Below are positions 55,226 to 64,000 of a stretch of DNA of 64,000 nucleotides, piece by piece. The notes beneath the pieces were generated by a model. That model was not told the origin of the DNA. It worked only from the letters and a program-made list of their open reading frames with translations, and made no database searches. Every line of letters begins with the position of its first letter. Positions within the stretch are counted from its first letter, which is position 1. The stretch comes from Zanthoxylum bungeanum (lineage: Eukaryota > Streptophyta > Magnoliopsida > Sapindales > Rutaceae): positions 24,194-88,193 of the forward strand of contig SKCR01015060.1 of assembly GCA_019454045.1 (NCBI GenBank), in the 5' to 3' direction. Made by a program: the position numbers and the translations under genes.

Positions 55226-56714
55226 TCAAACGACGGACTGCTGACTCTGCGGTCTCAATTCTTTCCTTAGCTTCTGAGAAAACGGCATGCACGCATCCAC
55301 GCTTAAATCGATTGCAGCAGCTAATGCCACGAATGCAGCTGCATCCTCCGTGCATGTCACGTGCTGCACACCTATTTCCACATCGGGCCTGCTGCTCTTC
55401 CCCGCTCCCTCCACTGTTGCTGACATCACAAACCCTCTCTGCTGCATCAACTGTGGCCAGATGCAGCAAAATGCAAAATCCGACCCGGATCCTGACCCGG
55501 GTCTTGATCCTGGTCCGGACCATGACCCGGACCCGAAATCACAGCTGCTCTGTGGACTGTGTGCCGGGGTTGTCGAAACACTGTTCGTCATGTCTATGGA
55601 AAATTTCCCTCCCTTCGTGCTGCTGAGATTAGCATTTGCGACGGTGGTGTCGGACGTGTTTGAGCTTGTGGTGTCGTGTATGAGATCGAACCGGTATCCG
55701 AGTAAATCGGAGTTGCCCGGTTCACGCCAGGCCTCAAGCCGGCCCCAGGGCTTCCAGGTGCAGTTTCCAGGGCGGAGGATTAGCCAGGCTCCAGGGTTGG
55801 ACCGGCTGACCCGGTCTGAACCTGGGGAAGGGACGAATGGAGTCACCATTGATGCCATTGCTACTGGGGATCCTGAGAGATCGTGTATTGTAATTGACCA
55901 GCCTTTTCTCTCTTTGCTAGATGGGTCCTTTTCGCCTCCGAATGAAGATAGCCAATTCCTTGGCGTGCTTTGTTCCGTCATTGATGCTCTGCAATACATA
56001 AAAAATTTTGTAAGAATTTTGACTGGTTTACGGATACATATCAATGAAAAATTATAAAAACATCACGTACCTGGAGACTAAATTTCGTTCGTTTGAGTTT
56101 CTGAAACCGAATTTGCAAGTGAAGACAGCCTGTTTTACACTTCCTTGGACTTGAAAAACCTGAGGACTACATTCAGGTTCGCCATCGAACTGAAACACGA
56201 ATCTTGGATCAGGTTCAGCTTTTACAGTCAGATACAGCTGTGCTTGCAATCCCTTTTTACTTTCCCCAATTCCGACCCACCCATTGTGAATCACAGACGG
56301 TCTAGATTCCGCTCCTCGTAGATCCAACGGCACAGACACTCTTCCCAACAATTTATCAGTCGTCACACACGACATCCCATTGCTTCCCGTATAAACGTCA
56401 ATCCGCAGAGAAGAAACCATAGTATTATTATTCTTGGATGATTTGAATTTTTCTAAAATTTTTTCGATCTGGGTCTTGTTCAAATTAAAGCAAGCCGCCA
56501 AAGAGTGTGAGATATTGCCGCCATTAATTGTTGCTTCGTCTTGGACTAACGGAACCGTGGCTATTTCATCGGGGAAGTTCTTGAGCTTGATCTTGCAATA
56601 ACACGAGGAAGATGAAGGGTGGATTCGTGATAAGAAAGAAGGTTTTGAAGGTACAGTCGGGAATTTTAAAGCCAAGTTTCCTATCAAAATCCGCACAAAA
56701 GGGCACGGATCCAT
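55226..56714 (-). CDS. DUF1005 family protein, two exons
   Basis: The coding sequence joins exon 1 (56714-56071) and exon 2 (55988-55226), giving 468 residues, about the usual size. The intron is 82 bp, with GTACGT donor at 56070 and ATTGCAG acceptor; joining keeps the frame at Arg-Ala-Ser. Family hallmarks: MDPCPFVRILIGNLALKFP start, CYCKIKLKNFP, the stretch AEPDPRFVFQFDGEPECSP, then WLSSFG and KERKGWSITIHDLSGSPVA and MASMVTPFV, GAWLILRPG, and near the end VQHVTCTEDAAAFVALAAA. A Gly/Ser/Pro-rich insertion (GSGSWSGPGSRPGSGSGSDF) interrupts the region before RGFVMSATVEG. Plant DUF1005 proteins are poorly characterised; one Arabidopsis member has been linked to abiotic stress (ASG1, recalled and not checked). 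No damage is seen, so it is probably functional. Confidence 0.93.
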
Positions 56715-56819
56715 CGATAGAGAAGAAACAGAAACAGAAACAGTATAGTGATGTGAAGAGTAGTTTGGTTAATAAAAGGGTTTGCTTAATATTTAACCGA
56801 CTAAAAATTAATGAAAATC

Positions 56820-56828
56820 AATATATAA
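56820..56828 (-). promoter_or_regulatory. Candidate TATA box of the DUF1005 gene
   Basis: TTATATATT on the reverse strand lies about 105-110 bases before the ATG and before a CTGTTTCTGTTTCTG pyrimidine-rich leader. It is a plausible core promoter only by position. Confidence 0.4.
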
Positions 56829-56984
56829 AAAAACAGTTACAGAAAGATGAAGACAAGGAGCAAAGAAAATGGAAAGTGGGGGATTCCAGATACGATGAGG
56901 AGACAGGCTGTCAAATAGCTGGGGGAATTTTTAATTGGTGCTTCGCTGTCCTGAGGACAACTTCATTATTTGTTCTGTGAGATT

Positions 56985-59900
56985 TTTAAAACGTAGCATT
57001 CTCACTTCAATGAAAATGCTTACGGGGTAATAAATGCATTTGAGTTTATAAATGGTTGACATTAATTATATAATATTATAATAAATTATCTTTTTTTTTA
57101 TAAATATTTTAGAGTTTTTTTTTTTTTTTTTGGAAAGAACTCAGGAGTCAGGGCCTTATTTTCAAGACAGAGTACGTATTTATTCACGTATTTATATCGG
57201 GATACAATAATTTTGATTTGAATAACCTAGGGTTTTCATAATATTAAAAAACCAAAACTTGGAGATATGATATAACTATCAATGTTCAAAATTTAGTTTA
57301 TTGAATAATATAGTCTAGAGTGATAACTGGAGTTTTAACATCAATTTATATTAAAACTCTAAAAACAAAGTTAATTTTAATTATTGTGACAAAAAAAAAT
57401 TTCTTATACTAAAAGAAAACAAACGAAATTCAGGAAAAAAAAAATTAAAATCGGATAAAATTTTTAACATAGAAAATAAAAGTTTAACAGTGAAGAGATT
57501 ATATATATATATCCTTTTAATTTTGAAAATATAAAATGATATATATCCAAAAATTCAATAGAAGGGAGATACATCCTTGAAATTTCATAAAAATAATATG
57601 CTTTTAGAATTGAGGGAATGAGGAGAGAATTATAATTTATGTTATCATTTTTTTAATAAATAAATAAAATTTTAGAGGTGTAACTATCATTCTTTTGAAA
57701 AATTGTGGGTCAAATAATAGGAGGGTGACACAAGGATGTGTTTGGTGTTTGAATATATAAACTTTTATCTTTTTATCCATATGTTACATATGCTTTTTTG
57801 TAAAATTATAATGTTTTTATGATTTATTTTTTCCTACAAAATTAGTCACATTTTGAATAATTATATCAAGCTATATAAATTTTCACATATGCTTTAAGTT
57901 AAATTTTACTCATTTTTTTTTCACAATTTTATTTAATTGTAATTATAACCTGTGTAAAAAAAAATCTCAAATGCAATCCAGCTTTCATCTAAAAAGTAGG
58001 GCAATCAGATGGTCATGATTTGTGTTGTATCATTAGATAAATATGGTAAGCACGGCCTCATGCAATTTTTACTCACAGCGAAGATAAATGCATGAGCTGT
58101 CACACAAATGAGCACGTACGCAAGATGCCAGCTAGCAGCATCAATGTCAAAAAAATATTCCAACTCTTTGTCCTTTTATTTCTTTTTATTTTTCCATTCT
58201 TTTATTTTTCGTCCATCAACCCTCTGTCGTTTTCTATCCTATCGTTTGCGTTTTGAGTCAAAATAATAAATTAATAGGGTAATAACAACGAGGCTCATTG
58301 AGTGTGTGTTTTCTCAAATGAGGTCTATTTTATCAGTTTGTATCAAATAAGTCCCTTATCCTTCGTGAAGTGACCAGAGTACAAATGAAGCAATGAATTT
58401 TGACCATCGAACAAAAGAGTAAGAGCCTTTAGAAGTGCTTAAAACGTTTTACAACTAGTTTTCTCAAAATTAAATTATTTGAAATCTATTTATAATAGGT
58501 TTCAAAATTTAATTAAATAGTAATCTCAAATTGATCTTAAATAATTTATCACTAAAAATAAATTCATTTAATAGGAGTTAGACCTTTTTTTTATGGAAGA
58601 TATTGAGCACCCTTGAGTAAAAAAATTTCTCCTTCAATTTCAGTCAATTATGATAGGAGAGTTCAAAAGTCGGATTAGGTTATAATTTATTTTGGTGAGT
58701 CAATTAGGTCAAGTCAAGAAAAAAAAATGAATCCAAAACGTGAATTTAAAAAGGAGACTGGACATAGGTTGGATTGTCGGTCGAATTTATGATCATATTT
58801 TAAAATAAGTAAAACTTATTTTATTAAAAATGAAAACATATCGGTGTATTTTTAGTTATTTTGAGTACACTCAATTTGTCTAATTTAAAATTTTTTGTTC
58901 ACTTTTATAACATATATTTAAGATTGGGTCTGATTTAGCGAGTAAAATCTAATAATTTTCAAACAAATTCAAGATTTGATATGTACTTGTCTGATTAGGT
59001 TTTTCAACTCGAATAAAAAATTAAATATTTCAAATTCGAAAATTTCATTTTCTATATTACGGAATTTGATCGAGTCTGAATAAAAAGAAAAATCACTAAT
59101 TTCAATATGTGGTAATAGAATTTCAATTTAAATAGTGCTATCAATTTCATCATTTCAAGAGTTGGTCGGAGGATTTTCCTTCAGATCTCATTTGTAGATA
59201 TATTTGGTCTAGTTTTCACGAAAGTATTTGAGGCCTATTTATTTCTAATGAACAAAATATGTCCTTATTTAAGGAATATTTAAGGAATCAGGGACCGTGA
59301 TGTTATTATTTTCAAAGTTGGTTATAATTTACAGTGCGATATATGCGAGGAGTGTCGGGTCACAAAACGCCACCAACTGGAGGCACAAAGCAACAGCTGT
59401 GGCCACTATGACGCCGGTTGGAATTGGATTTTGGAAATTCTGACCCGAGTTTGTGGGCCCAAAATTTCTATGTGGGCCCCACTAGCCACTTTAATTAACC
59501 AAACAGGTTTCTGGAATTAAGTTTGGATTGTGGCTCAAACTCAAATTCAAATTCAAAAAAAATCTTTTTCCTTTTCTTGCCCTGGTTGGTTTGTTGAGGC
59601 GGCAGTGAAAGAAAATAATTTTTGAGTTACACGTGTAACGAAAGTGAAATCATTAGGGACAAATAAATACTCTTTTTTTATTATTATTATTTTACAAATT
59701 CATTCATGCCTTCCTCCGGAGAGATTATTTGGTGCAACAGTAATATAATATGGGTGACGTGGTACCATAAGTAAATTAAAAAATGACATGTAAAATTTCT
59801 TCACCTATTTTTAATTGTTTTTTAATTTTTTAGCACGCGTACCAGTGGATGATTGGCTTATTGTATGGATAATATGGTACCACTATTACATAGAATATTT

Positions 59901-60594
59901 TCTCTTCTGTGAGGCTTTATTCGTAAAGGTTGCATTGTTGTAATCTGACGTCATTGGTGTTCTTAAACCTTAGAATGGATGGGGGATTTCGTGCACTGAA
60001 CGGTCATTTTATCTCTACTTATTGATGGGGGCATAACAATAACATCCCACACCATCAAATCTTTTGCAGTGCGAATATTGCTTCTTCTTTTTTTTAAAAA
60101 TAAATCAATTGACATAACAATTAAGACTTTTGAAAGGGCGGAAATGATTGTAATTGTATTATATAGCTCCGAGAATAAAGAATTTACATGCAAGATATTT
60201 TATAAAGAAAGATGAATTGTTAACGGGAATTCGAACTCGAAGTCTTTTGTTATTATTTATTAATGAAATTGATCATTAATAAAATATTATTAGATTATTA
60301 TATAAATAACATCTTATCTTATCATATTTGTATAGTAGGATTTTTAATTTTTTTTAATAAGAAGAGTGTTTGTTTTTCTGTTTTGTTCTTGCCTTTTTGG
60401 ATTTCAATAAGGCTCAAAAATCCAAACACATAAACATGAGTTGGTCTTAACTCCCTCACTTTTACGGGCCATATTTAAGACCAATAGAAGTCTCATAAAA
60501 TTATTTAAGAGCATTGTAATTTGTTTGAACAAAATAAACCCGCCTCGTCATAGATTCAAGTTTTGAACTTCAATAGATATACATATATTTTTTA
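56985..60594. other. Intergenic AT-rich DNA, no gene recognised
   Basis: No reading frame of note, RNA gene or element ends seen. Points of interest: a 14-bp palindrome GTTACACGTGTAAC at 59626-59639, and a GC-richer patch at 59330-59500 with GGCCCAAAATTTC and GGGCCCCAC. Near 60228 AATTCGAACTCGAAG resembles decayed repeat sequence but is not a tRNA. Confidence 0.6.
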
Positions 60595-60596
60595 TA

Positions 60597-60829
60597 CTCC
60601 ATCCGTCCCCTTTTAATAGGCCGTTAATATTTTTCCCAATAAAATAAAGGAACATAAATATACTCGTCATTAACATAACACAATCTCACTTAAATTCAAT
60701 AAAATTATTTATTAAATAAAAGTATATAAATAAATTTCTTCATTTAACTCTCTTTAAACAATAAAATTGGACTATAATTTGGAATTTTCAAAAATAGAAA
60801 GGTGGCTTATCAAAAAAGGTCGAAAGAAG
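60597..60829. mobile_element. Stowaway-like MITE
   Basis: Begins CTCCATCCGTCCCCTTTTAATAGG after TA (60595-60596) and ends with a decayed inverted counterpart TTATCAAAAAAGGTCGAAAGAAG before TA (60830-60831). The left end is close to the Stowaway/Tc1-mariner consensus CTCCCTCCGTCCC. It is 233 bp, AT-rich and non-coding, as expected of a non-autonomous element moved by a mariner-type transposase. Confidence 0.82.
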
Positions 60830-61129
60830 TATATATATATAATTAAAGAGCATTTGCAACACATATAAAAGAGATAAAAATTTCCCATTTATTCCTCATA
60901 CATAATCATCAGTCAATTTCCCACATTCTAAAATTGCTCACCAAAACCAAAAGCAAAATCAATACCAATACCATCACTAACACTAATCTCTTCATTAACA
61001 TTAACATTAATATTACCAAACACATCTTGATGATGATGTTAATTCCATTTTTGTTTGCAATGTTTGTAATAAAATAAGTTCAATAGAGCTGTAATGAGTC
61101 TTAAAGATCTCGGAGCAATTGGACTGGTA

Positions 61130-62460
61130 TTTGACAGACTGTGCGTGAAGATATTAGATATATATTAGTGATGCATTCGTGTTTACGTTCGAACGAGTAG
61201 CGTTCGTTCATGTTTGGGTTCGAACAAAACTTGACAGTTGGTTCCCGTGCGCAGTGCAATCATCTCATGTGAGAATGAAACCTTCTAGTGTGTTTGTGTT
61301 CGAGGTGCATTCGAGTCTGGGTTTGAACGAGTTTTCAGAATAGTGCGCGTTCGTCTTGAGTTCGATGAGCGTTCGAACGAAATTGCGAGACTAGGTTATT
61401 TTGGACGCATTTTTTAGCCAATTTTGCACAAGGAATAGCCAACATTTACCCTACCTATATAAACAAACATAGAGTCACATTAACAAGGGTTGCAAACATA
61501 TTACTCAAAGCCACACCGTCCTTTGATTCAACCTGTTTAACAAATCACCTTGAAGACTTCATTATTTCCCTATTTTCTTTCTTTTGGTGAGTTTGAGCTT
61601 CAGAGTTTTATTTGACCATCAACAAAGAAACACAACCCTAACCTAGTTTCCTAACCCTTCAGAGTTCTTTAGGAGGAATATTGGTAGTCGGAGTTTTGTT
61701 GTTGCGAGTTCGCAGGGTTGATATGCTTAGAGATTTCAGAGGTTCTGAAGAAGATCGCTTAGTGCGAGCCCGATGGCTCATTCTTCGGGTTATTACAGTC
61801 TAGAGGTACTAGAGTCAGCGGAGTTGCTGCCATAAATTTTTTATCATCATTGTAAGTTTTATTGTTATAGTGGCATTGGCTGATAGCCTAGATACCTGTG
61901 GATGTTGGATTTCGGTCGAGGTCCAAAATCAAGAATTTGTAAGTTGGGGCATTAGCAATCCTGCAAAACAAAGGTAGAGTGAGCGGGAGTAGACTACCCA
62001 CCGGTGTGGTGGGTGTCGGGGGCACTCCGACGCTCAAGTCAGTAGTATGAAATGAGCAGTAAATATGTAAAATGTGAAAGCAAGGTTTAATGTTACCTTG
62101 ACCTCTTTGGGTGGCCGTGAGGGCGGTGGAAAGTGTTTAAATGGATGGAGTGCTTAGGGAGCTTGTGTCAGAGAGCAGAAGCATGTAAGAGAGAAGTGAA
62201 GCTTGGATTGGAGAACTCTGACCTCATTGCCTCTACATTACGAATTGTGTTTCTATTTATAGGTGGAGAAAGATGATTTCATTAGTTGGCAGGAGTCCCT
62301 ACAACGTGCTCAAGCCTTTGATGATAGATCTCAGCATGTGAAGTTATATCCTGTGTTGGGCAAAGTGAGGGAGAAGTAGTTGATGGATTGTCCGCAAGCT
62401 TATGGCTTAAGTACTAACTTTTCTGGACTGGGTTTCTACTCTTGGGCCTTATTTTCTGTT
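61130..62460. other. Unclassified repeat-like region with promoter features
   Basis: GC-richer than the flanking intergenic DNA. It has a cluster of GTTCGAAC-type palindromes (61170-61380), a TATA-like CTATATAAAC near 61456 with a leader-like stretch after it, and a block at 61960-62045 with CACCGGTGTGGTGGGTGTCG and GCACTCCGACGCTCAAG that looks like part of a dispersed plant repeat. I see no protein, PBS or paired termini. It may be an LTR or its remnant. Confidence 0.4.
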
Positions 62461-62720
62461 GGGCCTGAAGTGAAAAGATGATTTTACCCTCGGGTGTAAA
62501 TTTGGCCCATACAGTTTAAATTGTGGATGTTGGTTTGGCTTTATGTGTGTATCCTTATCTGCATGCAAGTGGAATAAGGTCCATTTTGGTCTCTGCCCTG
62601 GGTTTTCCAAAATAGTATTAAACCTACTAAGTTGGGCCTCTGTTTGTGGGTTTCATTGTTATTTGGGTTCGAAAGAAAAGACGTTTTTACCACTGGCCAA
62701 ATTTTGGCCCGTACAGTTTT
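62460..62720. repeat. Diverged ~200-bp duplication
   Basis: Blocks GAAAAGATGATTTTACC...TTTGGCCCATACAGTTT (62472-62517) and GAAAAGACGTTTTTACC...TTTTGGCCCGTACAGTTT (62673-62718) are related and lie about 200 bases apart. No gene is seen between them. Confidence 0.55.
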
Positions 62721-62879
62721 TCCCATACTCTCTAAGTCAAGAATTCATTGACTTGGAGAGTAATTTATGCATGTTGTATGAAACATGATTTGTAAGAGTA
62801 CCTATCAAGAATGCATAATTCTAGATACTTTCATTTTTTATCGTCTGGGTTTAATGTCTTCTACTCGTGAGGATAGAAG

Positions 62880-63830
62880 AGCTGCAGAGTCTTTTCAAAT
62901 TGTATGGTCGAAATGTAGTCACTGTCATGAACTTGACTCGACATGAGACATGAGGGATGTCCCCAGTCCACTGAACCAGATGAAGATTCAGGTCTTCCAT
63001 TTGACTCTACATAAGCCATGAGGAATGTTCCCAGTCGACTGAACCAGATGAAGGTCAGGACAATCTCCATACTATTGGTCAAGGACCAGTGGAGTCTTCA
63101 AATTTTTCTAGACCAGATGAAGGTCATATGTTGACTCTACATGAGCCATGAGGGATGTCCCCAGTCCACTGAACCAGATGAAGATTCAGGTCTTCCATTT
63201 GACTCTACATAAGTCATGAGGTATGTTCCCAGTCGACTGAACCTAATGAAGGTCAGGATAATCCCCATACTACGGGTCTAAAGACCAGGGGAGTTTTCAA
63301 TGTCGTATGGACCAGATGAAGGCCAGGTTTTGAACTTGACTCCATATGAGTCATAGAGATTGTTCCCAGTCGACTGAACCAGTGGAAGGTCAGGATAATC
63401 CCCATATTATGGGTCTAAAGACCATGTGAGTTTTCAATGTCGTCTGGACCAGATGAATGCCATGTCTTGAACTTGACTCCATATGAGTCATAGGGATTTT
63501 TCCCGGTCGACTGAATCAGTTGAAGGTCAGGATAATCCCCATACTACGGGTCTAAAGACCAGAGGAGTTTTCAATGTCGTCTGGACCAGATGAAGGCCAG
63601 GTCTTGAACTTGACTCCATATGAGTCATGAGGCATGTTCCCAGTCGACTGAACCTGATGAAGGTCAGGATAATCCCCATACTAAGGGTCTAAAGACCATG
63701 AGAGTTTTCAATGTCATCTGGACCAGATGAAGGCCAAATCTTGAACTTGACTCCATATGAGTCATGGGGCATGTTCCCAGTCGACTGAACCTGATGAAGG
63801 TCAAGATATAATCGGTATAGTGTTGGATTG
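62880..63830. repeat. 137-bp tandem array
   Basis: GGTCAGG or GGTCAAG recurs at 63251, 63388, 63525, 63662 and 63799, an exact 137-bp spacing. Each unit has GACTCCATATGAGTCAT, TTCCCAGTCGACTGAACC, GGATAATCCCCATACTA and GGTCTAAAGACC (a palindrome). Units before 63250 are shorter or rearranged (a 198-bp step, and an alternative CCCCAGTCCACTGAACC block). No gene is seen. It may be the 3'UTR or LTR repeat region of a Tat/Ogre-like element running off the right edge. Confidence 0.9.
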
Positions 63831-64000
63831 AGTCATCCGCTAATTCCAATCTTTGGACGTATAGATGTCGTATGAGATTAATATCAAGTTTCAAGTCCTG
63901 TATGTGTGGTATCTTTGACAATTCCCAAGCTACAGACTTGATGATATCAGCTGGGTTTCATATTATGTCTCAATATATACAAGTGTAGTAAAACTATAAC

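Noticed and set aside
55287..56057. A 256-residue plus-strand frame
   Set aside because: It is a shadow of DUF1005 exon 2, whose reverse-strand frame matches the family and splices correctly.
60226..60245. tRNA-like TTCGAACTC segment
   Set aside because: No acceptor stem, anticodon arm or cloverleaf can be drawn around it.

Overview
This is plant nuclear DNA, almost certainly from a eudicot. It is AT-rich and dominated by nested LTR retrotransposons, many of them with target-site duplications that can be read directly. Two ordinary plant genes lie in the last third: a membrane-anchored Glu-rich protein with a 5'UTR intron, and a DUF1005 protein with one GT-AG intron. The retrotransposon primer-binding sites match plant tRNA-Asp and tRNA-iMet. 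The species cannot be named from the sequence.

Layout, 1-20.6 kb: the 3' end of a Ty3/Gypsy (Athila-like) element enters from the left edge. It is followed by a decayed Copia element (B), which has a reverse-strand Athila-like solo LTR inside its reverse transcriptase. A second Copia relic (C) follows and is split four ways. Two solo LTRs (9141-11996 and 12794-14764) and a Tat/Ogre-like element rich in tandem repeats (15909-20454) each interrupt its coding sequence with an exact 5-bp duplication, and the polyprotein resumes after each one.

Layout, 20.6-45.5 kb: an Athila-like solo LTR, then a plus-strand 5' LTR with tRNA-Asp PBS and gag-protease (E2). E2 is fused head-on to a minus-strand relative (F). 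F has kept gag-protease but lost reverse transcriptase, RNase H and most of integrase. Between its integrase C-terminus and its 3' LTR it carries an intronless LOG-like (cytokinin riboside 5'-monophosphate phosphoribohydrolase) gene. This is the most unusual object in the window: a plant hormone-activation gene riding inside a retrotransposon, now damaged at three functionally important codons, each explainable by one CpG transition. The 5' LTR of F is interrupted by a nearly intact-looking 9.5-kb Copia element (34251-43741) with long 2.4-kb LTRs.

Layout, 45.5-64 kb: a 5'-truncated Tnt1/Tork-like Copia relic (G) with its 3' LTR, then gene-bearing DNA (about 50.9-57 kb). A mostly empty AT-rich stretch with one Stowaway-like MITE follows, and the window ends in GC-richer unclassified repeat DNA with a 137-bp tandem array.

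The transposon coding regions do not form a working system here. Nearly every one carries stops, frameshifts or lost catalytic residues, and many nonsense codons are C-to-T or G-to-A transitions, as expected of methylated, silenced DNA. The six Athila-like LTRs share two features: a tandem array of short hairpin-forming repeats in the transcribed part, and a hypervariable repeat-filled U3.
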